Positions 34,141 to 45,890 of a DNA stretch of 64,000 bases are shown piece after piece. Below the pieces are notes generated by a model, which saw only the letters and a program-made list of their open reading frames with translations, was not told the origin of the DNA and did no database searches. Origin of the DNA: Paraescarpia echinospica (taxonomy: Eukaryota > Annelida > Polychaeta > Sabellida > Siboglinidae); assembly GCA_020002185.1 (NCBI GenBank), contig JAHLWY010000215.1:62001-126000 (forward strand). The letters are read 5' to 3'. The translations under genes were made by a program, and so were the position numbers. Positions within the stretch are counted from its first letter, which is position 1, and the number at the start of each line of letters is the position of its first letter.

Positions 34141-34372
34141 ACGAACCGTAGCGTTTTGTAGTCGCTGCAGCCTGCCGATGTTCTTTGCAGAAGTGCAAAA
34201 CAAAAGCGAATTGCAGTAGTTGATGCGTGACGTAATAATTGCATTGACAACACGTTATGTTGTCTACTGTGGCAGGTAACCGTGAATTTGGCCGAAGTTA
34301 CGTAAATACAGTGAATAGGTAGTAATTGTACCACAAATCTGCTCCGTCATGTCAAGGTGTTTGTATAAAGTA

Positions 34373-37300
34373 GCCCGGACACCAAGGAGACTCGCACGAG
34401 ACACGGTCGAGACGCAACAGTCTCGACCGCGTCCCGAGCGCGTCTCGGGCGAGTCTTGAGGAACTAACATGTTTGATATTTTGTGTGCGTCTCGGTGCAT
34501 CTTGACCTCGTCCTGACCTCGTCCCCTCCGCGTCTTGTATCAAGACTTGGTGTGCGGGTGCTTAACGTCGAGATGCGGTCGAGACGAGATGGAGCAGTTC
34601 CACATGCTAATGATGAGCTGGCCTAGAGTCACATTGTAGGTCATACGTCCCACAGATGTGCAGATTCACGGGACAGCCCTGAGAGTCCGGACCCCATATA
34701 AAAATTTGTTAAAAATCACGTTCTGTGTGTCGCCTAAATTCACATTTTCAAGTGTTTTGTCTATAAAAAAACGGTTGGAAGGTTGGAAGTGCAGGCATAC
34801 CTTGAGCCACATGACATGGCGATATGTGTTTGAGAGCTACGTGTGTGTGAGAGATCGAGGGGAATTTAGTGTTGGACGCGGACTAGGATGCAAGTAAAAA
34901 GTTGCACACATACCTACGAAAATGTGTGGAATCGAATTCACAAAATTTTGTTTAACATTCTCGTCCAGGAGGTATAAGATTGAACTGACTTTTTTAACGC
35001 GCACCTGACTGAAGCTGTGTTAAACTTCGCCATCCATTAATAGGAGCGGCTGTCGTAACCGTCTGGCACCTACTCCCAGTGTTGTAAACATGCCGAAGCC
35101 AAAACAAAGCGCGCGGCTGGAGTCTGCCAGCTCAGACAGCACCGTTCTCGGGGAAGTCGACGTGAACCGGTTCAAACTGATTATACAAGAACTACTATCT
35201 GATGAAATCGTCCTGAACAAAATGAAAACGGTCCTATACCCAAAATAAACGTAGTGACCGGATGGATTATTTAAAATCAAAAATCGACGAACTCACCAAA
35301 GCTTGACAAGCAAAAGATGAGCGAATTGCGGTCTTAGAAACCAAAGTTACATATCTAGAAATCCAGCTAAATTGATACGAGAAATACTCCCGCAGGTCAA
35401 ATCTCCGCTTCCTGGGTATCGCGGAAACCGTCAGTGACGACAACATTCAAGACAAGGTTACTGACATTGTCAACAAGACGATGTGTGTTTCCCCGCCGCT
35501 CCTGGTTAACGATATCGTCCGTTGCCATAGAATCGGAAAAAAAGCACCAATCAACTGACACGCAACGCCCTCGCCCCGTGATTGTCAAGTTTCACAATGA
35601 GCGTCGGAGAGATGAAGTGTTCCGCCAGCGAAGCAAGCTGAAGGCAAGTTCAGACGCAAATCAGATCTTCATTAATGAAGACTTAACGGCCCGGAGCGGT
35701 TGGCTCGCCCGCGAAGCACGGATGCAACGAAAACAAGGAACTATCCAGGATACTTGGACTTTCAACGGAACAATACTCATAAAGGATCGGCAAAACAAGA
35801 TCTTTGTTGTCTCTACGAAGTCTGACTTTCCATCGAAGTAGAGTGTTAGCTACTTATTACTGATGTCAGTTTACACTGCAAATGTTGAGTTTCCTCGATG
35901 TATTCTCACCCAAGCTACAGTCGATGCTAATCGTTTTACTGCTATTAATATTATGTTTTGTATTGACACAGTGCAGGGTTTCATGTTCATGCTACAGTTC
36001 ACTATGTCTAAATCTCAAAACTACAAAAAATAATGCACTAATGATTTATATTTACTTAAATTGCTATGTTATACATGATATCACTATTAGCAAATACCTA
36101 CCGAATTATTGGAGCAATGTTACATGCAAAAATGTAAAAATACTAAAACACTAAATGATAGATTCAGATGATTTATTCATACGACATTATGGAAGTGTCC
36201 ACAACAATTGCTTAAATAAAATTCTACATTTTAATGATGATGAAAACCTTGAAAACGACAGTTTGCCAATAATGAAATCTTCATCATACTATGACACCGA
36301 AAATGTTAAGTCACTGATTAATACAAACTAAATAGTTTTGGCATACTGATTACAAACATACAATCTATTACTGCTAAAATAAACGAGATCGAGGTCTTTG
36401 TAAAAGAACTGCAGCTACTATTTAACTATGCTTTCAGCATTATATGTATTCAGGAAAGTTGGTTAACTGAACAAGACGATTTATGTAACATCCAGTTAGA
36501 AGATTATTCTTGCATCTCCTTGGGTAAGATTAATAGTACCAAAGGAGGTTTAATTATGTATTTTGATTCTAAATATGAGTATTAGGTATTGCAATGTATA
36601 ATAAATGAAAATTGGGAAGGGCAGATAACTGAAATCACCGGGGGTGGCCTTATAAAACCTGTGATAGTTGGTAATACATATAGGCCTCTACGAAACTTAA
36701 ATCGTGATTACAAACAATTTATTGAAGAATTTGCATTATTATTATCACAACTTGATTAAAACAAATCTGAAGTTATTATTGTTGGAGATTTTAATATAAA
36801 CTTGTTTAAAATTAATGATAAAGAATATTTTAGTGAGTTTTACGACACCTTAACAGGATTTAGTTTCTTTCCAAAAATAACATTCCCAACCAGATTGTCT
36901 CATTGATCGACAATATGTTTTGTAAAGTTAGTTAATTAATGCTACAATCAATAACAGCTATCCCAATCAAACAATCTTCAGACCACCAACCATATTTTAT
37001 ATTTATTGACACTGCTTCAGTTAAAAAATATCCTCCCAACTTAGTTACAAAATGAAATAGCCATGTCAAATTGTGCTTATGAAATAATTAACTCAAATAT
37101 TATGGAGAAATTAGATCAATACCCTTTGCATGATCCAAATAACAATTACAAAATAATCATTGATGTACTTGAAAAGGGAAATTGTAATCCTATGCCATTT
37201 AAATTAGTCACGTTTAATAAATATAAACATAAATACTCTCTATGGATAACAAATGATATACTTAAATATATAAAATACAGAGAGAACCTACATAAACAGC

Positions 37301-38032
37301 TTAAGCTGTCAAATCCAACATCTATTGATTATTTTTTTAAAGACAAACTTACACACTTATAATGGTATCCTAAAAAGTGTTTTCTATTTTGTTCAGCAAA
37401 TGGTGGATTTAGAAAAAAATATACATCAACTGGCTGAAAAACGTGTTCTTAGTGTAACCAAATATTGCACCTTTTTAAGTGTTTTGTCTAAACATTTTAG
37501 CCCTCCCACACACACATACTGTGTGTGTTTCTTTTTTGACCACACAAATACCATTATTCACCACGGAAATTATACTATTTTCAAAGACAAATCAGAGTGT
37601 GTTGTGTCATTCCAACCCACCCACAATCGGCGCTTCTTTTTGGTCACCAAATGAGTACAATCACAACTGCAATATGCTGTAGAACTGTAGTCAAAGTGTC
37701 CATCTGTATCGTCTATTGCGTATCTTCGCGCAACCCAAGGGATAACATTTAATCTTTTCAGGGATTGGGTTATTTCACCGTGTTCGTCCAAAATGAACAA
37801 TACAACATTTGTTATTTTAATTTTGCATTCGCCGTGTGTCCAAATAAGCGCGCGTATCGACAAGTCTTGCATCGTGACGCATTCTCGTCTCCTTGGTGTG
37901 CGAGCACTTCACGTCGGGACTGGCTAGAGACTCACAGGAGACGCGTCAAGACGAGATGTTCGAGACGCGGTTAAGACTCATCGAAAACCCTTCTGGACCG
38001 CGTCTCGAGCGAGTCTCCTTGATGCGCGGACT
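34373..38032. mobile_element. Candidate DNA element with GTCTC-rich inverted ends (unit 1 copy)
   Basis: The left end GCCCGGACACCAAGGAGACT (34373) and the right end, read on the minus strand, GTCCGCGCATCAAGGAGACT (38032) are inverted and continue with CGAGACGCGGTC. Each end holds 140-230 bp of CpG-rich GAGACG/CGTCTC repeats. The unit 2 copy at 52448-53580 has the same ends but is 1.13 kb long. The extra length here is a nested LINE. No transposase is present and no target duplication could be seen, so this is a non-autonomous element at best. Confidence 0.5.
35090..37362 (+). mobile_element. LINE with ORF1 and endonuclease but no RT (3'-truncated), nested
   Basis: The ORF1-like part (35090-35841) starts MPKPKQSARLES. 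A heptad-like stretch follows (AVLETKVTYLEIQL), then YEKYSRRSNLRFLGI, the join of coiled coil and RRM in L1-type ORF1 proteins, and RPRPVIVKFHNERRRDEVF with ARSGWLAREARM. Several stops occur near 35245-35375. The endonuclease (about 36340-36960) reads ITNIQSITAKINEIEVF, IQESWLTEQDD, IIVGDFNINLFKI. 37063-37362 is the endonuclease-RT linker (FNKYKHKYSLWITNDIL). Sequence then changes to the host element with no polymerase, so the 3' end was lost. Confidence 0.72.
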
Positions 38033-38117
38033 GTTTAAGTAGACTCCAAGAACTCTCACACATTCGGCAGCACAACCGACTTCGGACCCAACGCGCATAT
38101 GCAGTCCAGCGACCAAA

Positions 38118-39306
38118 TCAGTTGTCGACCTGGGTAAACTGTAGAACCTCTGTTTTTGCATCGTTCATCATTCGTTCCAAATCTCGTTTACCACCCAAAG
38201 TAGAGCGGTCTCTGTTGAATGACTTCTTTTGTATGCAGTACAGTGACTGATTGGCCAAGTGAGTGTTCAGTCTGGTGGCCACTATCTTTACAATTATCTT
38301 AGATAGCTGTGATAGATGGCTGACTGTGCGGTAGTTGCTTATCGTGTCTTTGCACATAAATGGTTCCTTTAGTACTTGGTGCACAAGACCACGCTTCAAC
38401 TCAATCGGCATTACTCCTTCCGATAAGCATACTGACAGCACGGAGAGCAAGTTCGTCAATGTTTTGCTTTACATGATCAGAGGACAGAGGATCAAATGTG
38501 CACGTTTTACTCTTTGTTCTGATGATAGCTGTCATTTGACAAACTGTTGTTGGTGTGAAACTGTCAGTCGACGTAACGTATCAGCGAGATTCGTGTGGCG
38601 GTGTGACGCGCTTTCGGGCATCGTGTAACTCGTTGCTTTCAATACAGATGGAAAATTGCATTGCAGCAATCCTAGGAGGACGTATTATTATAGGTGAAAA
38701 GATTGTGCACTTTCGGATAAAGCAAAACACTCGGCTCAAACATGCTTAAATACACGACTAATTAGCATGCGCACCAGCAGAACATTAGTGACGCAGACAC
38801 AGGAAATATAGTATCGGTAGTTGTCAAATTGCCATGAAGTTGCTAACACAACTCTAATGCGCCGACGATGGTTACGGGGGGACATACGTCACGTTGCTTG
38901 TGCACGTGGGTGGTTACAAGCGATGACGTCGATGTTGAACTCGGCTTTTTAAGTGAAGTTACCTTCTTATTCGGTTAAACGCACTGAGGTGAGTGACACA
39001 CATGGTTCCATTATGGAGACGAAGGACTTGATGCATTGCAGCATTGCAAGGCGGACGCATGTTCTAGGTATGCAGGTGATGGCTTCTTACCTTACTGTGT
39101 GAACTGGCGATTTTAAAGAGGTTTTTGTTATCAGCATTTTGCAACTTGTCCTGGTAGTACTTCGGCTTTGTGAGAGATGTACTATTGTTGCACTCATCGC
39201 GTGCAGCAGCAACCATTTGGCGATGGACTTCCAGTTTCGAACGACTCCACAATAAGTCCATCTCGCCGTTGTGTTCTCGCATCATTAATGTCAGACTTGA
39301 ATGCAC
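38118..39306 (-). mobile_element. LINE linker/RT fragment, degenerate (unit 1 copy)
   Basis: 39306-39064 on the minus strand is the linker (SRSKLEVHRQMVAAARDECN, KPKYYQDKLQNAD). 38459-38118 is the polymerase start (GVMPIELKRGLVHQVLK, SNYRTVSHLSQLSKI, RSTLGG). The unit 2 copy at 53930-55140 covers more of the same element. A stretch of unrelated bases (about 38480-39060) separates the two parts. Confidence 0.7.
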
Positions 39307-39309
39307 TAG

Positions 39310-39550
39310 ACAAAGATGTTGACAATTGGGAGGATCTTAATGGAGACCGATCCACGTGGAGGCCGGAACTACACATGGGTCTCAAAAGATGAGAAGATAC
39401 TCTCCGCAGGCTAGAAGAAGAAACCACAGAAAAAAACATCCAGGTTGACAACAGAGCCGAGAGCGCTTTCAAGTACAGCATGTGCAATAAAGACTGCCAC
39501 TCACGAATTGGCGTCTACTGCTACAACAGACGCTGCCCAGCCAGCAACTT
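39310..39550 (+). mobile_element. C-terminal fragment of an RTE-type LINE
   Basis: The + strand reads NWEDLNGDRSTWRPELHMGL, stop, RRLEEETTEKN, then MCNKDCHSRIGVYCYNRRCP. The C..CHSRIG....RRC end is a hallmark of a widespread group of invertebrate endonuclease-RT LINEs. Only the last 75 or so residues remain, with one stop at about 39391. Confidence 0.65.
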
Positions 39551-39619
39551 AACTTCGACACCAGGGCACATATCCCTAGTCCTACGAGACTGCAGGATGC
39601 CTATTATATATATATATAT

Positions 39620-39685
39620 GTTTCATTGGAGTATCTAGAGAAATTGAAACATTTGTTTAAATTTATCTAGATACTCCAATGAAAC
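39620..39685. repeat. Perfect 20-bp hairpin-forming inverted repeat
   Basis: GTTTCATTGGAGTATCTAGA (39620-39639) and TCTAGATACTCCAATGAAAC (39666-39685) are exact inverted copies with a 26-base loop. It could be an end pair of a small mobile element. No target duplication is clear. Confidence 0.8.
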
Positions 39686-40499
39686 AGTGCTATTAAAGCA
39701 CAACAGGATACTTCGCTTTTTGCTCAAACATAGTTACCATTATATATATACATTTTAGAAATGATGAAGTATTTATGTTACATAGGCTTATTTTATTCGG
39801 ACGGGATATCTTGCACCTCAGCTTGCCAGCCTTCTAGTTTGAAACAAGAACACCCATCACACAATTAATTATCATGTCTTACCCGTAGCAACGTATTTTA
39901 ATCGTATGAGATACTTTGAAGAAATATATGGAGTACAAATGTTATGCTCATCGACAAACTCTATTTGAATTATTGAGCTATAATTTTCGCTTTATCGCTC
40001 AATGGTGATGCTTGTTGACGATAAACGTGGACACATTTGTCTCGCAACGTCAGCTGTTCGTCGTGTGAATCTAATCACACTGAACTTTCTGTAGAAATAT
40101 ATTTCACACACATCACACTTTGATAGATTGTATAGATCTGTTTCTTCCCAGTGATAGAATTACACAAACAGGAGTATTTCTTGACGCAATCATTCTTTAT
40201 TTATTATTATTAGACGACTAGTTTCGCTAGTGAAACTTCGATATATTCAAAATAAATCTAGTATTACCAGTTTTGTGTCTTCTTGAAAATCATGTGTGTT
40301 AAAATGCTATGTCTATGAAGATACTACGCCATATTAAATGCGCTATCACTTGTTATTGTTTTTTTTTTATATTATTAGTCTCAAACGGTTTTAAGAACAA
40401 ATATATACTACATATTAAGTTTTTTTTATTATTGGATATGTTCATCTGGAATTATATCATTCTTGTATTATACATGTGACGAAAAAACAATAATTGCAC

Positions 40500-41120
40500 A
40501 ATAATCTTTCTTCATTTCTTATCAACCGACCATGTCACAATTGTTACTTAGTAATGATGATGAAGTATTAACTGTACATTTTGTTTGCACGCTATATTTA
40601 CAGCAATCAGACTACCATTTTCAGCGGATGGCAGCGACCAGTTACTCAGCTTATTTTTCTTTATCAAACCATTGTATACGCATATAAACCGGTACGAGAT
40701 TTGGCTCTGCTGCCTACCAGGAATTGTACATATTGCATACTATTCGTTATTCATTTTTTGTGTGTGTATTATTCAATTCCGAAATAAAGCACATATTCAT
40801 TCATTTATTTATTCATTCATTCATTCATTCATTCATTCATTCATTCATTTCCGATCCTTCATGGTGCATCACCTGTTGGATATGCGTGATCACCCACATC
40901 TATACTGTTAATTTACAAGTGATGACCTTTCCGTAAATGCAGCCGAACTTTGCAGTTTTGAAATTATTCTCAGTTCTTTCTCATGTGAGCTGTTTGGGTG
41001 GACGTACTTCTAAGTGCGATCCTTACCCGTACTTCTAAGTTCGGTCTTGGTATTACAAAAGCTGCGAGGTTGACGTGCGTCAACTAAGGTCGTAGGACAA
41101 CAATGTGCATTGGCACCATC
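40500..41120 (+). repeat. Duplicated non-coding block (unit 1), matches 55140-55650
   Basis: Shared markers are CAACCGACCATGTCACAATT, GGCAGCGACCAGTTACTCAG and AGGAATTG.ACATATTGCATA. The ORFs 40581-40787 and 55212-55502 start alike (MFAR..YSNQTTIFSGWQRP) but end differently and have no recognisable domain, so I do not call a gene. Confidence 0.65.
40795..40850. repeat. (ATTC)n microsatellite
   Basis: About 13 ATTC units. The unit 2 copy (about 55415-55440) has only a few, so the array expanded after, or shrank since, the duplication. ORFs across it are repeat artefacts. Confidence 0.9.
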
Positions 41121-41229
41121 ACCAGTTGCATGAGTGTTAATTTATTGGCAGTGTTGAGGCAGCTACACTTCAAACTGTTCTCAATGCTAATGTCGTGAGT
41201 TGATTTACCCTTAGGTGCGTCTGTCGCAT

Positions 41230-42420
41230 TACAACATGTGTGTATGTCAATGACATCATCAGCCTTTATACTTGTGCGGTGCTAAGCCTTCTGGCGAACA
41301 CTGACTGTAAAACACTCATCATCCAGTCATCGTGTGCCGACTATCTACCGAGTTGAGGATAAGCTTGCTGTGACCATAGTGATACTCCTTTAATGGTGAA
41401 GAGAGTGACGTTTCAACTCCGAGACTAGCGTGTGACAATGCAATAGGATCCGTACTGCACAAACAAATTCATGTTACAATCAACGTGGAATATGATGCAA
41501 ATTAGAAGTCCATACATAACCTATCAGCTTTCAAAATTCGTTCGGCGAGGACGCGTAATGACATTTCTGTAGTAGTCGACATTGACACAACCAAGTCTTC
41601 CTAGCAGGGCTCGCAATAAACTCGAACATCAATCAAGCATCGGCTGATTATTTCCCACATGTAATACAGTAAAGCAAATCCTTTTCCGCGATATGTTCAA
41701 ACCTAGGAATAACAGCCCCGGTTTTAGAGATATTGACTAGTGTGATCGACATATTACAATTGGTAGGCAATGTTTTCTTGTGTGTTCGGAGTACAGCTCC
41801 TACACTGACAGTAATATATAGATTGTCTACCCGTCACCGGCCGACCATTCGTATTGATTTCGATTCTCCCGTTGCATAAAAGAACTCTATTTTGATATTA
41901 CGTCAACAAGTGTAACTCGACACGGTCGTAGAAAACGTCAACAAATTACCTGGGCGATACTATAAATACGGACATGGGTAAAGTTAACGCATTTACCTTG
42001 ATCTATTTGTCGCCTTTGATACGATTGTCTACACCATTATCATTAACCGTTGTCTTTGTAATATGGTGTATCTGGCATAATTATGAGTTAGTTTTCTTCA
42101 CATCTAGCAGATATACATTGAATGAATATTGGGAATTATATTCATATACACTCCCTATTTCATGTGTTGTTTCTCGGGATCGTGAACTTGAAATGCTCTC
42201 AACGTAATCACATTGAGCTTTGTTATAAAGTGTCACAACTTGAGTTACCACATTCACGCATGCAGGCGATGTACATATCTACATTTCTTTGTCTACTCCT
42301 GATAATAATTGCTCAATATATCAGCATAGAAAATGACCTTAATGACACTTTCCACTGGACGACTTACACTAGATTAAAGCTAATTGTTGCAAAAAAAACA
42401 AGTTTAGATTATTGGCGCAA
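41230..42420 (+). repeat. Duplicated segment, inverted relative to 55870-57440
   Basis: Reverse-complement matches run in order: GATAAGCTTGCTGTGACCAT (41360) against ATGGTCACAGCAAGCTTATC (57345); CCTATCAGCTTTCAAAATTCG against CGAATTTTGAAAGCTGATAGG (split as CGAATTTTG + AAAGCTGATAGG, 57172); and the 42060-42240 block against about 56050-56215. Part of it (41560-41700) also resembles the GPCR upstream region (CAAGTCTT, AACATCAATCA.GC, GATTATTT.CCAC). No gene is visible. Confidence 0.7.
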
Positions 42421-42504
42421 AGAGGGACCGTCGGGAAAATTAAATAAATTATCTTGTTAACGATAATTTCAAGTTCAGAGGGCTTATTTTGCATACATAT
42501 GTAC

Positions 42505-43040
42505 ACAAATGCATACATACATACATACATACATACATACATACATACATACATACATACATACATACATACATACATACATACATACATACATACATAC
42601 ATACATACATACATACATACATACATACATACGTACATACGTACATACGTACATACGTACATATGTGCATATGTGCATATGTGCATATGTGCATACGTAC
42701 ATGCGTACATGTGTGCATACATGCATACGTGCATGCATATATACACACATGCATACATGCATGCATGCATGCATGCACGCGTACACGCATACACACATAC
42801 ACGCATACACGCATACACGCATACACGCATACACGCGTACACGCGTACACGCGTACACGCGTACACGCGTACACTCATACACGCATACACGAATACATAC
42901 ATACATACATAGATACATACATACATACATACATACATACATACATACATACATACATACATACATACATACATACATACATACATACATACATACATAC
43001 ATACATACGTACGTACATACATACATACATACATACATAT
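42505..43040. repeat. Long (ACAT)n microsatellite with ordered variant units
   Basis: About 535 bp of tetranucleotides: pure CATA, then CGTA-CATA alternation, then TATGTGCA, GCATGCAT and ACGCATAC/ACGCGTAC blocks, then pure CATA again. All six frames stay open because the unit period avoids stops in several frames, so the long Met-Tyr-Val-Cys and Thr-Tyr-Ile-His ORFs are artefacts. The related array is at 57725-58350. Confidence 0.97.
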
Positions 43041-43049
43041 GCTAGCTCT

Positions 43050-43600
43050 TTTGACGTTAGATTGCTAAAACATTATCTTAGACATTTGACCGGCCATGTA
43101 TATGTGAATTAACAATACCTTAGTACTAAACTTTCTTTGATAATGTGTAATTGATTTTGTGCTTGTAATGCACGATTTTAGTATTCACGTACTAAGTATA
43201 GTTGACGAGAATCTCTTACATTCGCTGAAGGTCGGCCTCCCTTATGTCATAACATAATACAATTCAACTGTCACGTGCGCCTTTTTGGTTTGTTGACTGA
43301 AGTAAATCAATTATCATAACCGTGTGTTTTATTATATGATACTACGGTACATGCAACCTTTAGTGTGATTACTGTCATGACTCAGTTTTATTTTAAAATG
43401 TCACTAGCTCCCATTTTGCCGTTTCACGGCAGCTTGCTGGTCGTCTGAGCATCATTGGTATGTTTGTCGTGTTGCGAGATGTGTGAGGCCGCGGTAGCGG
43501 AAATTGGAGAAAACGGCTAATGCCGAAGAGAGTCAGACACTTACAGCAATATCAGCAATACGTCGTACAACTGATGTTGAGAAGATATCAACAACATGGT
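43050..43600 (+). repeat. Duplicated non-coding block, matches 58355-58560 + 59846-60240
   Basis: The homology is continuous except that the second copy is split by a LINE insertion (58567-59840). Shared markers are TTTTAGTATTCACGTA, CAACTGTCAC.TGC.CC, and GGTGAGGCC/GTGAGGCC before GAGAAAAC.GCTAATGCCGAA. No gene seen. Confidence 0.7.
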
Positions 43601-43750
43601 TTGTTCATCTCGTCAGTCGTATGCTCCAAATGTTATTCTCCTAATAATGGTACTTTTTTATTGGCAAACAACAATATGTTTGCGGCAAGAAGTTTGAAAG
43701 AGAACGGTTTTAATACCTACTCAAGAAAATCTACATTGCATCGTGACGTG

Positions 43751-44294
43751 ATGAATAGCAGCAACGAAGCAATGAATGTCTTTATCACAAACGGCATTCC
43801 AATTGCAAGATTTACTGTTGTCGTGTGTATTTTGTGTTCCGGAAATGTGTTCGTGAAAGCCGTGTACATTTTAGAAAAAACTACATCTACCCAGTTCTGT
43901 ATGCTACGTGTGGTATCGCTGATTTACAGGTAGCGCATTTGTGAGCACTAGCTATAAGGTTTGTATAAACTAGTTGCAAATCTGGCGTTTGTATTCATCT
44001 CAGAAACATGGATCATACAATGCGAGATGTGACGTAATGTCATGTAATTTATACCCATTAGCTTAGCTTTATCACAAAAACACTACAATGTGTATTACGT
44101 CATCACCAATTATTACGACACCCGGACGTTGTGGAACACTCGCGTACGTGATATTAGGGATGTTAAGTTACGTGTCTCTCAGGCAACTATTGACCATAGT
44201 AGTTGTGTTTATGAATATTCATTGGATTAGTGTCAGTGATTTTTTCCAATTAAAACATCAGTGTGATTTCAAAAAATATATATTTTACATATAA
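43751..44294 (+). pseudogene. Second copy of the TM1-like ORF fragment
   Basis: MNSSNEAMNVFI then ARFTVVVCILCSGNVFV, matching 29551 on. A second frame (44088-44294) is hydrophobic (VILGMLSYVSLRQLL). Amino-acid changes outnumber silent ones about as expected for neutral drift. I can see no function. Confidence 0.35.
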
Positions 44295-44311
44295 ATATTT
44301 GGTTATAATTT

Positions 44312-45323
44312 GCTATGGCAAATCCTGAAGCTATACGGCATACCAAGCAAATATATAGACATTTTCAAATCGCTATACCGAAACACCAACTGCTGCATCA
44401 AGACCAATGATGGCTACACAGGCATTTTCGATTTAGAGACAGGTGTACGTCAAGGTTGCATCCTGTCCCCTTTCCTCCTTGTTGTTGTTATCGACTTCAT
44501 CATGAGGAAAACGATGAAAGATCCGAACTTTGGTATTAAATGGATAAATAATAGGTTGACAGACCTTGACTTTGCCGATGATATTGCATTGCTCAGCCAC
44601 ACGTCGGAGATCCTACAAGAGATGACCAATACTTTAAACGAAAATGGAAAGATGGTCGGATTACGAATCAGCTATGGGAAGACAAAAATATTGTCAGCTG
44701 GTGATGACCCCGTCGAGAACTTCCCTTACCTCGGAAGCTACATCTCTACGAAACGCGACGCGGAAGTAGATGTACGAGCAAGGATAGGCAAGGCATCAGC
44801 AGTGTTCCAAAGACTACGTCCAATATGGTCCAGTAACACCATCAGAAAGGACATAAAACTACGTCTTTACATGTCAATCGTAATACCAACAGCGATATAT
44901 GCCTGTGAAACGTGGAAGAATACGGTGAGGATATAAAAAAAACTAGATATATTTCACCAACGATGTCTCCGGTTCATATTGGGCATATCGTGGACAGAAC
45001 ACATCACCAATGAAGAAGTGATGAGGAGGGCAGGTCTGGATAGCCTGCATTATATAGTTAAGTCTCGACGACGAAGACTAGCGGGACATATCCTACACTT
45101 ACCAAGAGAGAGAACTGCACATGTAGCAATGGAATGGGTTCCTGAAGGTGGAAACAGAAGGAGAGGAAGGCCGACTAAGACCTGGCGCAAGACGTTTAAA
45201 GAAGATCTGGCAGAAATGGAAATCACCTGGAATGAGGCCAAAGAAATTTCGAAAGACCGTAGCAGATGGAGAAAGCTCGTCGCCCGATGTTCCGAAAGGA
45301 ACAGGAGGAACTAAGTAAGTAAG
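44312..45323 (+). mobile_element. 5'-truncated LINE with (TAAG)n tail and 8-bp target duplication
   Basis: The insertion splits the block that is continuous at 30.09-30.13 kb. TATAATTT lies on both sides (44304-44311 and 45324-45331). The 3' end is CTAAGTAAGTAAG. Being 5'-truncated with a short repeat tail and a target duplication is the mark of target-primed reverse transcription. Only two shifts or stops break its ORF, so it is young. Confidence 0.92.
44313..45314 (+). pseudogene. LINE reverse transcriptase, C-terminal half
   Basis: Begins inside the palm: LWQILKLYGIPSKYIDIFKS, then TGVRQGCILSPFLLVVVIDF (motif B), LTDLDFADDIALLS (motif C, about 44560-44600), LRISYGKTKILSAG, and FPYLGSYISTKRDAEVDVRA. 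After a stop at 44934-44936 the C-terminus reads ITNEEVMRRAGL, RRRRLAGHILHLPRER, GNRRRGRPTKTWRKTFKEDL and DRSRWRKLVARC to the TAA at 45312. The GH..R and GRP..TWR blocks mark a common invertebrate LINE type also seen at 58567-59840. The exact clade is not fixed by eye. Confidence 0.88.
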
Positions 45324-45539
45324 TATAATTTTAAATAATATGCATGAATGAAGTACACACACTAATCTAATAAACATTAGTAATCAAATACATTTATGAT
45401 ATTGGTATGTGGTCCCATAGTAACATGCTTCAAAATACCGATGACGTAAGCACATTTTTGTTATTAATGCAAATGTATGCAATTACAGGCCTACCTCGCT
45501 CTTACAGCAAAGTTTTGGAGAAATTGGTGTAAAACTAAT

Positions 45540-45890
45540 TGTATGAGCGTCTGCGCAACACAATTTATGGCAGCCAACACAGATTTGTGAGGCGTAGAAC
45601 AGTTTCGAATATAGCGTGTTACTTGAACTCCATTTCTGAATCTATTGACAACAAGAAGCAGGTTGATTCTGTTTATTTGGACTGCAGTAAAGCCTTTGAT
45701 TCAGCGTGACACCGTTTGTTAATTCACAAGCTTAGATCATATGGCTATTGCGATCTATGCATTGAGTGGTTGCAGTCTTACCTTGTCAACAGAAAACAAC
45801 GCGTGGTCCTCAAAGGCAAAGCATCTGACTAGAAACCGTTGTTGCCTGGTGTACCACAAGGTTCACAAATTGGACCACTTTTTTTTATCT
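45540..45890 (+). mobile_element. LINE RT fragment (unit 2 copy), truncated by a TA repeat
   Basis: Matches 30340-30680: VYLDCSKAFDSA (motif A), LQSYLVNRKQRVVLKGKASD, then VPGVPQGSQIGPLFFILY and a (TA)n array. Here motif A and motif B are nearer the family consensus (SKAFDSA, GSQIGP) than in the unit 1 copy. It lacks the C-terminal half that unit 1 has. Confidence 0.75.

Noticed and set aside
35397..35588. Minus-strand ORF over the LINE ORF1
   Set aside because: Shadow of the + strand ORF1-like frame.
34373..38032. Target-site duplication for the GTCTC-rich element
   Set aside because: AAGTAG-like words occur outside both ends but at different distances; no clean direct repeat abuts the ends.
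42369..43112. Six overlapping long ORFs rich in Met-Tyr-Val-Cys or Thr-Tyr-Ile-His
   Set aside because: They are translations of a tetranucleotide microsatellite whose units avoid stop codons; the same happens at 57.6-58.4 kb.
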